A DNA stretch of 64,000 bases from Bog-756 sp963833585 (GCA_963833585.1 CAWHYF010000006.1:372001-436000), one strand, 5' to 3'; numbered from the stretch's first letter, positions 16,217-25,440 are shown. Numbers and translations: made by a program. Notes: generated from the letters alone by a model not told the origin.

Positions 16217-16644
16217 GCCTGGCCGGCTCCTCGGTCCCCACCCTCTCCGACGGCCTGGGCGGGTTCCGACTGATCCTGCACGTGCTGGCCGCCACCGTCT
16301 GGGTCGGCGGACAGTTCACCGTGCTCGGCCTGCTGCCCACCGTCCGCGCTTTCGGCGAGGACGCCCCGAAGGCGGTGGGACGAGCGCTGGCGCGGCTCCT
16401 CTGGCCGGCCTACGCCGTGCTCGTGGTGACCGGCTTCTGGAACATCGGGTCCCTCACGGTCAAGGACGCCTCGTCGGCCTGGAAGGCGGTCCTGGTGGCC
16501 AAGGTCGCCGTGGTGGTGGTGGCCGGGGTGGCCGTCTTCCTCCATCAGCGGGCCTCGAGCCGTCGGGCCACGGCCGTCTGGGGGGCGGTCGGGGCCGTGG
16601 CCTCGGTGGCCGCCCTGTGCCTCGGGGTGTTCCTGGCCGGCTGA
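16213..16644 (+). CDS. CopD-like four-helix membrane protein
   Basis: A 143-residue integral membrane protein with four predicted helices. The first carries LILHVLAATVWVGGQFTVLG, the H-x5-W-x-G pattern of the CopD/DUF4149-like family, which may bind copper or haem. Helix two has LLWPAYAVLVVTGFWNIGSL; helices three and four follow around AKVAVVVVAGVAVFL and AVASVAALCLGVFLAG. GTG start overlaps the enoyl-CoA hydratase stop, so translation is probably coupled. Function in this organism unknown. Confidence 0.72.
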   Translation: MSLAGSSVPTLSDGLGGFRLILHVLAATVWVGGQFTVLGLLPTVRAFGEDAPKAVGRALARLLWPAYAVLVVTGFWNIGSLTVKDASSAWKAVLVAKVAVVVVAGVAVFLHQRASSRRATAVWGAVGAVASVAALCLGVFLAG

Positions 16645-16681
16645 CCGGTCATCCGCCCGGGTCGGCGGGGCCGAATACGCA

Positions 16682-16704
16682 GCAGCGCCGGGCGTCGGCG
16701 CTGC
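16682..16704. terminator. hairpin between CopD-like gene and tatA
   Basis: GCAGCGCC-gggcgtc-GGCGCTGC: perfect 8-bp arms and a 7-nt loop, 38 bp after the stop at 16644. There is no U-rich tract, so terminator function is likely but not certain. Confidence 0.5.
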
Positions 16705-16728
16705 GCAGCGAGCCAGGCCGGACAGGTC

Positions 16729-16734
16729 TAACCT
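16729..16734 (+). promoter_or_regulatory. candidate -10 box for tatA
   Basis: TAACCT, about 50 bp upstream of the tatA GTG and just after the hairpin at 16682-16704. Confidence 0.4.
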
Positions 16735-16785
16735 GGTCGTGCAGTCCACAGGCGGTCCCGACCGTCCAGAGAAGGAGACACAATC

Positions 16786-17070
16786 GTGCACTTCGGCCCA
16801 CCTTCAGAGATCTTCGGCGTAGACGGCATCATCATCCTGGTGGTCGTGGTGCTGGTCCTGTTCGGATCGACCCAGATCCCCAAATTGGCCCGCTCCCTGG
16901 GCTCGGCCCAGAAGGAGTTCAAAAAGGGGCTCGACGAGGGCTCCAGTGAGGACGGCAAGGGCGGCGCCGCGGTGACTCAGGCCACCCCGCCGGCCGCCGT
17001 CAACCCGCCGGCCACCCCGCCCGCCGTCCAGGTCAACGTCGAGGGCCAGCCGGGCTCGTCGACCCCGTAG
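16786..17070 (+). CDS. tatA: Sec-independent protein translocase subunit TatA
   Basis: A 94-residue TatA. One N-terminal transmembrane helix (GIIILVVVVLVLFG) is followed by the hinge and amphipathic helix QIPKLARSLGSAQKEFKKGL, then an acidic patch and a Pro/Ala-rich disordered tail. TatA oligomers form the conducting part of the twin-arginine pathway for folded proteins; QcrA-type Rieske proteins are classic Tat substrates and one is encoded at 28.5 kb. GTG start with GAGAAGGAGA eight bases upstream. No tatB or tatC is next to it. Confidence 0.88.
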   Translation: MHFGPPSEIFGVDGIIILVVVVLVLFGSTQIPKLARSLGSAQKEFKKGLDEGSSEDGKGGAAVTQATPPAAVNPPATPPAVQVNVEGQPGSSTP

Positions 17071-17093
17071 CCGCGGCAACCGGTGCGAGGCCG

Positions 17094-17813
17094 ATGAGCG
17101 AGGGGCGCGCACCGGAGGGGGCTCCGGCGGCGGCCGGGACCGGGCGCCGGCGTTGGATCCCCTTCTGGGTCCTCCAGTTGGCCGAGCTGGTGGTGGCCTT
17201 CGTCCTGGTGGACGTCTCGGTCCACGTGTCCAACAGCGGGGTGATGGTCGCCGCGGCCGTGGCCTTCACCGGGCTGGCGGTCACCGCGCACGGTCCGCTC
17301 GGGATCATCCGGGTGTGCCGGCCCTGGCTCCATCTGACCCTGCTGATCGCCCTCGCCGCGCTGGTGGCCCTCTCGCCGGTCGTCCCCGCCCTGCGGCCGG
17401 ACATCGAGGGGATCATCGTCCTCGAGTTCGCCGCCGTGGGCCTGATCCGATTGGCTACTCTCACCGACATGCAACCGTCCCCGCGATCCCGCCGCACGGC
17501 ATCCCGCCGCAACGATCGGATGGTCATCGACGCCACCGCCACCGTGGCCCGCCAGACCACCGCCCGCGCCGCGGCCGGGGACCCAGGGGGGACCACCCCT
17601 CCGTCCACCACCGGTACCGCGGCACGGTGGGCCGGGCGGGCCGCCGGGGTGGCCTCGGCGTCGGGCCGCCGGGCGGTGGCCAGGCACCGGCCGGAGGCCG
17701 AAGCGCAGGTGAAGCGGGCCATCCGCGGCGCCGGTCGGTTCACCGGCAAGGCCACCTCCCCCCACCGGGACCGACCCGGGGAACCGACCCCCGGTGACCC
17801 GGACGGCGGCTGA
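17094..17813 (+). CDS. membrane protein with basic cytoplasmic tail, unknown function
   Basis: A 239-residue protein that I do not recognise. A short cytoplasmic start is followed by three or four hydrophobic segments: PFWVLQLAELVVAFVLVDVS, VMVAAAVAFTGLAVTA, WLHLTLLIALAALVALSP and IIVLEFAAVGLIRLATL. The C-terminal half is hydrophilic and strongly basic (RSRRTASRRNDRMV; ARHRPEAEAQVKRAIRG). It starts 23 bp after tatA and ends 3 bp before the next gene, so it is in the tatA operon. Confidence 0.6.
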   Translation: MSEGRAPEGAPAAAGTGRRRWIPFWVLQLAELVVAFVLVDVSVHVSNSGVMVAAAVAFTGLAVTAHGPLGIIRVCRPWLHLTLLIALAALVALSPVVPALRPDIEGIIVLEFAAVGLIRLATLTDMQPSPRSRRTASRRNDRMVIDATATVARQTTARAAAGDPGGTTPPSTTGTAARWAGRAAGVASASGRRAVARHRPEAEAQVKRAIRGAGRFTGKATSPHRDRPGEPTPGDPDGG

Positions 17814-17816
17814 GGG

Positions 17817-19184
17817 GTGCCGGACCTGACCGACCCGCCCGACGTCCTGGACCTGGCCGAGAAGCTCTGGGACGGCCGGGTCAGCACCACCGAGGTCCAC
17901 CCGCTCAGTCCGTCCGACGGCATGGCCGAGGTGGCCGACGGCGTCGGGTTCGTGCCGTCCTTCGCCAACGTCTCGGCGGTGAGTACCGAGGACGGGCTGG
18001 TGCTGGTGGACACCGGGAGCGCCTTCATGGCCGAGGGCATCCACCGCACCCTGCGGGCCTGGGACACCGGAAGGCTCCACACCGCCGTCTACTCCCACGG
18101 CCACATCGATCATGTCTTCGGGGTGCCGGTGTGGGCGGCGGAGTCGGCCGAGGCCGGCTGGCCCGAACCGGTGGTGGTGGCCCACGAGGCCCTGCCCGCC
18201 CGGTTCGACCGGTATGTCAAGACCGCCGGTTACAACGGCATCATCAACCGGCGGCAGTTCGACATCGAGTCCCTCCAGTGGCCCACCGAGTACCGGTACC
18301 CCGACCGCACCTACCGGGACCACCTCGACCTCGACATCGGCGGGACCCGGGCCGAACTCCATCACGCCAGGGGGGAGACCGACGACCACACCTGGACGTG
18401 GTTCCCCGACTCCAGGGTGCTCTGCTGCGGGGACCTGTTCATCTGGGCCTCACCCAACGCCGGCAACCCCCAGAAGGTCCAGCGCTATCCGCTCGAGTGG
18501 GCCGACGCCCTCCGCCAGATGCTGGCGCTCTACGACCGCCCGGGCGGCGGACCCCGGGTGCTCCTGCCCGGGCACGGCTTCCCGGTGGTCGGGGAAGCCC
18601 GGGTGATCCAGGCGCTGGGTGACACCGCCGACCTGTTGGAGTCGCTGGTCAACCAGACCCTCGCCCTCATGAACCAGGGGGCGCGGCTCGACGAGGTCGT
18701 CCACACCGTGACTCCCCCGGCCCACCTGATGGAGCGGCCCTACCTCCGTCCCGTCTACGACGAGCCCGAGTTCGTGGTCCGCACCGTGTGGCGCCTGTAC
18801 GGCGGATGGTGGGACGGCAATCCGGCCACCCTCAAGCCGGCGCCCGAACGGGCGGTGGCCCTCGAGCTGGCCCAGCTGGCCGGGGGCGCCGGCGCCCTGG
18901 CCGACCGGGCCCTGGCCCTGCTGCAGGCGGAGGCCCCCGACCGGGACCCGGCCGACGCCGGCCTGCCCGGGTCGCCGCAGGACCCCGCCGAGGGGGCGCT
19001 CCGCCTGGCCGGACACCTGGCCGAGCTGGCCTGGTTGGCCGCCCCCGACGATCCCGGGGTGCAGGAGGTCCGGCGGACCGTCTTCACCCGGCGGGCCGAC
19101 GCGGCATCGTCCACCATGGCCCACGGGGTGTTCTCGTGGGCCGCCCGTGAGTCCGGCGCCGGGAGCGGCGGAGCCACCGGCTGA
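17817..19184 (+). CDS. metallo-beta-lactamase-fold, alkylsulfatase-like hydrolase
   Basis: A 455-residue protein. The N-terminal metallo-beta-lactamase domain has the zinc motif YSHGHIDHVFGV (H-x-H-x-D-H) near residues 92-99, further ligands at ARGETDDHTW and CCGDLFIW, and a late histidine in LLPGHGFPVVG. After residue about 250 comes an all-helical region with RPYLRPVYDEPEFVVRTVWR and LYGGWWDGNPATLKPAP, the alkyl sulfatase dimerisation signature of the SdsA1/BDS1 family. The C-terminal SCP2-like domain of full-length alkylsulfatases is missing. GTG start 3 bp after the previous stop. Sulfatase or lactonase activity is a family inference. Confidence 0.82.
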   Translation: MPDLTDPPDVLDLAEKLWDGRVSTTEVHPLSPSDGMAEVADGVGFVPSFANVSAVSTEDGLVLVDTGSAFMAEGIHRTLRAWDTGRLHTAVYSHGHIDHVFGVPVWAAESAEAGWPEPVVVAHEALPARFDRYVKTAGYNGIINRRQFDIESLQWPTEYRYPDRTYRDHLDLDIGGTRAELHHARGETDDHTWTWFPDSRVLCCGDLFIWASPNAGNPQKVQRYPLEWADALRQMLALYDRPGGGPRVLLPGHGFPVVGEARVIQALGDTADLLESLVNQTLALMNQGARLDEVVHTVTPPAHLMERPYLRPVYDEPEFVVRTVWRLYGGWWDGNPATLKPAPERAVALELAQLAGGAGALADRALALLQAEAPDRDPADAGLPGSPQDPAEGALRLAGHLAELAWLAAPDDPGVQEVRRTVFTRRADAASSTMAHGVFSWAARESGAGSGGATG

Positions 19185-19283
19185 GCCCGGCGGTGGGGTG
19201 GTCGTGGGCACCTCGCTGAACTGGGAGTTCGCCGGGCCGAATTACGGGCCTGTCCGAACTTCTACTTCTGGTCCCGTGCCCAC

Positions 19284-19289
19284 TAGTGT
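19284..19289 (+). promoter_or_regulatory. -10 box of the ctaC-ctaD-ctaF operon, probably leaderless
   Basis: TAGTGT ends 7 nt before the GTG at 19297. No ribosome-binding site precedes the GTG. No convincing -35 was seen. Confidence 0.55.
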
Positions 19290-19296
19290 CATCGCC

Positions 19297-20268
19297 GTGA
19301 ACCCATTCACAACCCGGTCCGCACGCCCCGCACGAGGGGATGCCCCGCCCGCGCCCGCCGCCGGAGAGGCGGCCGCCGGACCGCACCCGAAGCGTCGCTG
19401 GGGACGATGGGCCGCCGGTGCGGCCGCGGCCGCACCGCTCGTCCTCGGCGGGTGCACCTTCTACCCCACCTACGGGGCCAGCCGGGGGGCCACCACCCAG
19501 GGCCAGGACACCTTCAAGCTCTACTCGGCGATGATGACCACCGGCATCGTCGTCGGCGGCCTGGTGTTCCTCCTGATCCTGTGGACCGTGATCCGGTACC
19601 GGAAGCGCTCCGACGAGATGCCGCGCCAGTTCCACGAGAACGTCCCCATCGAGATCCTCTACACCGCCATCCCGATCCTCATCGTGGCCGTGCTGTTCGT
19701 GTTCACCGTGCTCACCGAGAACAACGTCGACGCCACCGTGACCCCCGGAGCCCGCTTCACGACCACCGGGGAGCCGGTGGTGCAGATCCGGGTCACCGCC
19801 TTCCAGTGGGGCTGGCGGTTCGACTACCCCGACCTCAACGTGGGCGTGGCCGGCGAGACCACCAACGGACCCAACAACCACGGACCCCAGATGGTGGTGC
19901 CGGTGGGCCAGACCGTCCAGATCACCCTGGTGTCCGACGACGTGATCCACGGCTTCTACCTGCGGGACTTCAACTTCAGCCGTTACGCACTCCCGGGCGT
20001 GACCAACTTCTTCGATTTCAACGTGATCCACCCCGGCACCTACAACGGCCAGTGCACCCAGATCTGCGGGCTCTACCACTCCGAGATGCTGTTCAGCGTG
20101 CGGGCGGTGAGCCCGGTGGCCTTCCACGTGTGGGCCAGCGCCGAGGTGCGCAAGGGCCACACCTTGCAGCGGGGCGGCTCGTCGGCCTCCAACATCCCGC
20201 CCCGTGACACCACCGTCTACCCCTCCGACGCACTCCCCTCGCCCTCTTCGGCCAAAGGATCCGCATGA
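19297..20268 (+). CDS. ctaC: cytochrome c oxidase subunit II (CuA subunit)
   Basis: A 323-residue CtaC. After a basic region, AAGAAAAAPLVLGGC forms a lipoprotein-type signal with the lipidated Cys at residue 53. Two membrane helices follow (IVVGGLVFLLILWTVIRY and IPILIVAVLFVFTVL). The periplasmic cupredoxin carries the CuA ligands in CTQICGLYHSEM: C253, C257, H261, M264, plus the earlier His in DDVIHGFYL. It accepts electrons from the bc complex and passes them to CtaD. The GTG start is set by the adjacent -10 box; an in-frame start far upstream at 19147 would disrupt the signal peptide. Overlaps ctaD by ATGA. Confidence 0.93.
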   Translation: MNPFTTRSARPARGDAPPAPAAGEAAAGPHPKRRWGRWAAGAAAAAPLVLGGCTFYPTYGASRGATTQGQDTFKLYSAMMTTGIVVGGLVFLLILWTVIRYRKRSDEMPRQFHENVPIEILYTAIPILIVAVLFVFTVLTENNVDATVTPGARFTTTGEPVVQIRVTAFQWGWRFDYPDLNVGVAGETTNGPNNHGPQMVVPVGQTVQITLVSDDVIHGFYLRDFNFSRYALPGVTNFFDFNVIHPGTYNGQCTQICGLYHSEMLFSVRAVSPVAFHVWASAEVRKGHTLQRGGSSASNIPPRDTTVYPSDALPSPSSAKGSA

Positions 20269-22034
20269 CCACCACCATCGAGCCACCTGAACTGGTCTCC
20301 CCCGAGGAACCCGGCGGACCCGACGGGCACGTCCCGGGCGCCCATCCCGACCACGGGGACCACGGTCACCACGAAGGCCCCACCGGCCTGCTCAACTGGC
20401 TGACCTCCACCGACCACAAGGTGATCGGGAAGAGCTACATGATCACCTCGCTGGTGCTGTTCTTCATCGCCGGCATCATGGCCCTGGTCATCCGGACCCA
20501 GCTGGCCGATCCCACCTCGTCGCTGGTCTCGTTCCAGACCTACAACCAGCTGTTCACCATGCACGGCAGCCTGATGCTCTATCTGTTCGCCGGGCCCTTC
20601 GCCTTCGGCGGCCTGGCCAACTACATCGTCCCGCTCCAGGTGGGCGCCCCGGACATGGCCTTCCCCCGCCTGAACGCCCTCTCCTACTGGCTGTACCTGA
20701 GCGGCTCCATCGTGATGATGTCGGGCTTCCTGGTGGCCGGCGGGGCGGCCAGCTACGGATGGGTGGCCTACGCCCCGCTGTCCAACGCCATCAACTCCCC
20801 CGGGGCCGGCGCCGACCTGTGGCTGATGGCGTTGGCCCTCACCGGCTTCTCCGCCATCTTCACCGGGGTCAACCTGGCCGCCACCATCTTCTATCTCCGG
20901 GCCCCGGGCATGACCATGTTCCGGATACCGATCTTCTCGTGGAACATGCTGGTCACCGGGATCCTGATCCTGATCGCCTTCCCCGTGCTGTTCGGCGCGG
21001 TGGTGATGCTGTTCTGCGACCGCCACTTCGGCACCCACATCTTCACCGTGGAGGGGGGCGGGGTACCGGTGTTGTGGCAGCACCTGTTCTGGTTCTTCGG
21101 CCACCCCGAGGTGTACATCCTGGCGTTGCCCTACTTCGGTATGGTCACCGACATCATCCCGGTGTTCTCCCGCAAACCCCTCTTCGGGTACAAGGGCATG
21201 GTGTTCGCCACCATGTCCATCGCCGCCCTGTCCACCGGGGTGTGGGCCCACCACATGTTCACCACCGGGGTGGTGCTCCTGCCGTTCTTCTCCCTGCTCT
21301 CCTACCTGATCGCCGTACCCACCGGCATCAAGTTCTTCAACTGGATCGGCTCGATGTGGGGCGGCCAGCTGAGCTTCCAGACCCCCATGCTGTTCTCGAT
21401 CGGCTTCCTCTTCGCCTTCCTGATGGGCGGAGTGACCGGCGTGCTGCTGGCGTCGCCACCGGTGGACTTCATGACCCACGACACCTACTTCGTGGTGGCC
21501 CACTTCCACCAGGTGCTCATCGGCACCACGGTGTTCGCCGGGTTCGCCGGGTTCTACTTCTGGTACCCCAAGATGTTCGGCCGGATGCTGGACGAACGTC
21601 TGGGCAAGCTGCACTTCTGGGGGCTGTTCATCGGGTTCTGGGTCACCTTCATGCCCCAGTACCTGGTGGGCCTGTACGGCATGCCCCGACGGGTGGCCGA
21701 CTACCTGCCCTCCAACGGGTGGACCGGACTCAACGTGATCTCGACGGTCGGCGCGTTCATCATCGGCGCGTCGTTCCTGTTCTTCCTGGCCAATCTGTGG
21801 ACGTCCTGGCGGCACCCGGTCCCGTCCGGTGACAACCCCTGGGACGGGCACGGCCTCGAGTGGTTCACCTCGTCACCGCCCCCGCACCACAACTACTCCC
21901 ACCTTCCCCCGATCCGGTCCGAGCGGCCCACCTGGGACTACAACCACCCGGAGCACCGGACCATCCACCGGCCGGCCAAGGCGCGGCCGGCCACGCCGGT
22001 GGACGACAGCGAGACCGTGGGGGTCGGCTCATGA
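20265..22034 (+). CDS. ctaD: cytochrome c oxidase subunit I
   Basis: A 589-residue haem-copper oxidase catalytic subunit with 12 helices. Haem a ligand: FTMHGSLMLYLFAG. CuB His and the cross-linked Tyr: FFGHPEVYILALP. Two further CuB histidines: VWAHHMFTTG. Haem a and a3 histidines: VVAHFHQVLIGTTV. These mark a type-A, aa3-like oxidase that reduces O2 to water and pumps protons. An acidic/His-rich N-terminus (AHPDHGDHGHHEGPTG) precedes the first helix. Second gene of ctaC-ctaD-ctaF, with ATGA overlaps on both sides. Confidence 0.95.
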   Translation: MTTTIEPPELVSPEEPGGPDGHVPGAHPDHGDHGHHEGPTGLLNWLTSTDHKVIGKSYMITSLVLFFIAGIMALVIRTQLADPTSSLVSFQTYNQLFTMHGSLMLYLFAGPFAFGGLANYIVPLQVGAPDMAFPRLNALSYWLYLSGSIVMMSGFLVAGGAASYGWVAYAPLSNAINSPGAGADLWLMALALTGFSAIFTGVNLAATIFYLRAPGMTMFRIPIFSWNMLVTGILILIAFPVLFGAVVMLFCDRHFGTHIFTVEGGGVPVLWQHLFWFFGHPEVYILALPYFGMVTDIIPVFSRKPLFGYKGMVFATMSIAALSTGVWAHHMFTTGVVLLPFFSLLSYLIAVPTGIKFFNWIGSMWGGQLSFQTPMLFSIGFLFAFLMGGVTGVLLASPPVDFMTHDTYFVVAHFHQVLIGTTVFAGFAGFYFWYPKMFGRMLDERLGKLHFWGLFIGFWVTFMPQYLVGLYGMPRRVADYLPSNGWTGLNVISTVGAFIIGASFLFFLANLWTSWRHPVPSGDNPWDGHGLEWFTSSPPPHHNYSHLPPIRSERPTWDYNHPEHRTIHRPAKARPATPVDDSETVGVGS

Positions 22035-22423
22035 GGGTCGACGGGCTGTTCCTGGCCGGCATCGGCGTCTTCTTCGGCATCATCGGGATCGTCTACTGGC
22101 TCATCAGCTACGAGGATGCCGGCTTCTTGATGCTGATGGGTTCCACCCTGCTCGGCCTGCTCCCCGGCTCGTACTACCTGTGGTGGTCGTACAAGATGAA
22201 GCCGCAGCCCGACGACGACCCCGACGCCGACATGGCCGAAGGGGCCGGCGCGGTCGAGTCGTTCCCGGGCTCGAGCATCTGGCCGTTCATCCTGGGGATG
22301 GGGGCCATGTTCACCGTGCTGACCTTCGTGTTCGGACTGTGGCTGGCCCCGATCGGTGGGGCCCTCCTCCTGTCGGCCGCCATCGGCGGCACCATGGAGA
22401 GCCGCCGCGGCGGCGCAGTCTGA
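22031..22423 (+). CDS. ctaF: cytochrome c oxidase subunit IV (actinobacterial type)
   Basis: A 130-residue small subunit with four helices: LAGIGVFFGIIGIVYWLI, LMLMGSTLLGLLPGSYYLWW, IWPFILGMGAMFTVLTFVFG and IGGALLLSAAIGG. YEDAGFLMLMGSTLLG is typical of the actinobacterial CtaF family, which stabilises the aa3 oxidase. It overlaps ctaD by ATGA and ends 12 bp before the convergent degV stop. Confidence 0.85.
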   Translation: MRVDGLFLAGIGVFFGIIGIVYWLISYEDAGFLMLMGSTLLGLLPGSYYLWWSYKMKPQPDDDPDADMAEGAGAVESFPGSSIWPFILGMGAMFTVLTFVFGLWLAPIGGALLLSAAIGGTMESRRGGAV

Positions 22424-22435
22424 CCGGACCGGGAC

Positions 22436-23275
22436 CTAGCCCTCGATCCAGCTGGCGCCGATGATCTCGGCGCCGCCGTGGGCCCCGATGACCGCACCCA
22501 GCTCCCCCAGGCGCAGGTCGGTACGGGGGAAACGCGGGGCCACCAGGGCCAGGAACTCGTCGATGTCGGCGGCCCGCCCGTGCATCACGGCCACGTGCTG
22601 GACCTCCCCGGCGGCCAGGAGGCGGTCGGCCAGGAGGCGCAGGGCCTTGGTGCGGGTGCGGGCCCGGCCGGCCTCCTGGACCGCGCCGCCGGTGAGGTCG
22701 ATCACCGGCTTGATCGACAGCATGGATGCCAGCAGGGCCTTGGCCCCGCCGATCCGGCCCCCCTTCTTCAGGTTCTCCAGGGTGTTGAGTACCGCCATCA
22801 CGTGCGTCCGGGGGACCATCCTGTTCACCAGCTGCAGCACGGCATCGATGTCCCCACCGCCTGTGGCCACCCCGGCGGCCTCGAGCACCAGCGTGCCCAG
22901 TCCGCTCGAGACGGTCCGGCTGTCGATCACGTGGACCGCCGGCCCTGCTTCGAAGGCCTTGGCGGCGGTCTGCGCCGACTGCAGGGTGTTGGACAGATCG
23001 CTCGAGATGGTGAGGCACACCACGGCGTCGGCTCCGGCGTCGCCGGCCCGGCGAAAGGCGTGCTCGAAGGCGCCGGGCGACGGGCAGGCCGTCTGGGGGA
23101 GCTCGTCGGCCCGGGCCATCTGGTCGTAGAACTCCCCGACGCTCAGGTCCAACCGGTCGGTGTACTCGTCCTCCCCGAACCGGATGGTCAACGGCACGAT
23201 CTCGACGTCGAGCGGTTCGATCTCCTCGGGCGTGAGATCACATGAGCTGTCGGTCACGACGTGGACACCGGGCAT
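22436..23275 (-). CDS. DegV-family fatty-acid-binding protein
   Basis: A 279-residue DegV protein. It opens VHVVTDSSCDLTPEEI, with the S-x-x-D entry of the fold, followed by QTACPSPGAFEHAF, VVCLTISSDLSNTLQSAQ and VIDSRTVSSGLGTLV. NTLENLKKGGRIGGAKALLA and LSIKPVIDLTGG are the lipid-binding blocks. Family members (FakB) bind a fatty acid for phosphorylation by FakA; no FakA is visible here. ATG 23275 was chosen because GAGGAGGAGGG lies six bases upstream. Convergent with ctaF. Confidence 0.87.
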   Translation of the reverse strand: MPGVHVVTDSSCDLTPEEIEPLDVEIVPLTIRFGEDEYTDRLDLSVGEFYDQMARADELPQTACPSPGAFEHAFRRAGDAGADAVVCLTISSDLSNTLQSAQTAAKAFEAGPAVHVIDSRTVSSGLGTLVLEAAGVATGGGDIDAVLQLVNRMVPRTHVMAVLNTLENLKKGGRIGGAKALLASMLSIKPVIDLTGGAVQEAGRARTRTKALRLLADRLLAAGEVQHVAVMHGRAADIDEFLALVAPRFPRTDLRLGELGAVIGAHGGAEIIGASWIEG

Positions 23276-23410
23276 CGGCCACCCTCCTCCTCTGGTGACC
23301 CACTCTGGCACGCCACCCGGTCCCGGATCACGTCCGGACCGCCTCGGAGCACGCCCCGGGTCCCTCCCGGGGAGCCCCCCGGGGACATTGACCGTCTCGG
23401 GGGCCTCCCC

Positions 23411-23416
23411 TACAGT
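23411..23416 (+). promoter_or_regulatory. -10 box before a leaderless 16-codon ORF
   Basis: TACAGT ends 7 nt before ATG 23424. The only gene downstream on this strand is the frameshifted membrane glycosyltransferase-like gene. Confidence 0.45.
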
Positions 23417-23423
23417 CCCCCTG

Positions 23424-23474
23424 ATGAACGGGTACCCGGTGAGCGGTCTCCTCCCGTGCCCCCCACCCAGCTGA
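23424..23474 (+). CDS. leaderless 16-codon upstream ORF (MNGYPVSGLLPCPPPS)
   Basis: An ATG 7 nt after a TACAGT -10 box opens a 16-codon frame that stops 4 nt before the GTG of the next gene, in a different frame. The geometry is that of a leaderless leader peptide translationally coupled to the downstream gene. The end is Pro-rich (LPCPPPS), which could slow ribosomes. The peptide need not have a function of its own. Confidence 0.4.
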   Translation: MNGYPVSGLLPCPPPS

Positions 23475-23478
23475 TCCC

Positions 23479-25378
23479 GTGCCGCTCATTGATCAGGTGC
23501 CGGCCCCGGCACCCCCCGACGTCCGTCGGGGCGGGGCGGCGCACCGGTCGCGGCGCCGGTGGGTACGGTCGGAGACGGGGGTGGCGGTGGCCATCGCCCT
23601 GGTGGCCCTGCTGCCGATCCTCGCCGTCCTGATCCAGCGGTGGGGTCGGGTCTACGTGCCCGTGGGGGACCAGGCCACCCTGGACCTGCGCATCCGCGAC
23701 GTGTGGACCTTCTCCTCGGACACCCCGCTCACCGGGCCCTGGAGCCGGTTCGGCTGGAACCACCCCGGGCCGACCATGTACTACCTGTTGGCCCTGTTCT
23801 CGGGGGTGGCGCGCCAGCGGGCCTGGGCCTCCCTGGTCGGCAACGTGCTCCTGCAGGGAGTGGCCGTGGCCTGGATCGCCCGCCTGTCCTGGAAGTCGGG
23901 TGGCCTGCGGTGGATGGTCCCGTGGCTGGCCGTGGTCACCCTGTCCTACTGGGCCACCGGGCCGTGGATCTTCCAGCAGCTGTGGAACCCCTATCTCCCC
24001 TTCCCCTTCTTCACCCTCCTGCTGCTCCAGGCGTGGCTGGTGGGGTCGGGCCAGGGCCGTCGGCTGGTCGGGCTGGCCTTCGTCGGGTCCTTCCTCGTGC
24101 AGACCCACGTGGGCTACGCCCTGCCGGTGCTGGCCGTCTCCGGCTGGGCCCTCGTCCGGCTGCTGCTGGGTGAGCACCGGGCCGGCCGGTCGATGCGGCG
24201 ATGGTCCCTGTGGCGGGCCCCGCTGATCGTGCTGGCGGTGTTGTGGTTCGTGCCCCTGGTGATCGACACCGCTGGCCCACTGGCCGGGCAACGCGGTCCG
24301 ACTGGTCCAGTTCTCCTTGGGTCTGGGACCGACCGCGCACCTTCCCGCCCTCGGGATCCACCCGGCCCTCGGCTACCTGGCCACCGAGTTCCGGTGGTGG
24401 CCCCCCTGGCTCGGGGGGCCCGACCCGGCCAGCCCGTTCACCTCGCTGACCGCACCGTCACCGGTGGCCTTCCTGGTGGTCCCGGTGGTGCTGATCGGCG
24501 CCGACTGGGGCGTGGCCCGCCGGCGGAAGCGCGCCGAGCTGGTGGCGCTCACCGAGCTGCTGGCCGTCGCCGTGGCGGGCGGGGTGCTGGCCCTGGCCCT
24601 CCTGAACGGCCCGGCCTACCCCTACCTGTTCCTCTGGCGCATCCCCATCGGGGCGGCCACGGTGGTGCTCAGCACGGTGGTGCTGGTGGAGGCCCTCCCT
24701 CGGTGGCGGCATCGGGCCGCGTTGGCGCTGGGCTGCGTGCTGGCCGCCGTCACCCTGGTGGCCTCGGTCAGCTTCACCCGCACGGTGGCCGCGGCCGACG
24801 GGCCGGTGACCTCGATGGAGCCGGTGGCGGCGTCGATCTTCAACCAGCTCCACCGGGAGGGCCAGCCCCGGGGGCCGGTGCTCCTGCGGGTCCACGGCTT
24901 TCCACTGGGCGGCCTCCATGCCGCGCTCGTCGACCAACTGGTGCGGGAGGGGGCGCCGGTCTACGTGGACCAGGGGCTCGGGTACCAGTTCGGCTACCAC
25001 CGCACCGCCGGCCCGTCCCGGGTCGGCTCGGTGTGGTACGTCATGGAGGAGAGCGAACTGTTCAGCGTGGTCAGCCGGCTGCCCGGGGCCCAGATCCTGG
25101 CCGTGTCCCATCCCCTCCCTGCCCGCCAACAGGCCGAGTTGGTGGCGCTGCAGCGCAGACTGGCCGACCAGCTCGTGGCCGAGGGCCGCGGGGACCAGGT
25201 CGGCGACCTGGGGAGCGAGTACGTCAAGGCGGCACTGGCGGGGGTGCCCGGCCTCGCTCCGGCCGACCTGACCCGGCTGAGGGCCCTCAATCGGCGGGTG
25301 GTGACCCACACCTGCCTGTGCTCGGTGATCGCCTTCCCGGCCAACCGGATCCCAGCCTCCCTGGTCGGCGGGTTCTGA
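23479..25378 (+). pseudogene. polytopic membrane glycosyltransferase-like gene, broken by a one-base frameshift
   Basis: Frame one runs from GTG 23479 through WNHPGPTMYYLLALFSGVAR and LWNPYLPFPFFTLLLLQAWL to about VIDT. At about 24271 one base appears to be extra, after which another frame continues LAHWPGNAVRLVQFSLGLGP and on to VITFPANRIPASLVGGF-like sequence at 25378. Joined, the product is about 632 residues with some ten hydrophobic segments in the first 400 residues, then a soluble C-terminal domain (VLLRVHGFPLGGLHAALVDQ). It resembles polytopic GT-C-type sugar transferases, though no D-x-D motif was verified. Either a pseudogene or an assembly error. Confidence 0.65.
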
Positions 25379-25440
25379 CCAGCGGCCGGCCAGCGTCGGG
25401 CGACCTGCGGGCCAGGTGGGGTCGGGGGCGGGGCGGGCTC

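Noticed and set aside
16682..16704. Small RNA or riboswitch before tatA
   Set aside because: The hairpin is a simple stem close to the upstream stop; no further conserved structure was seen.
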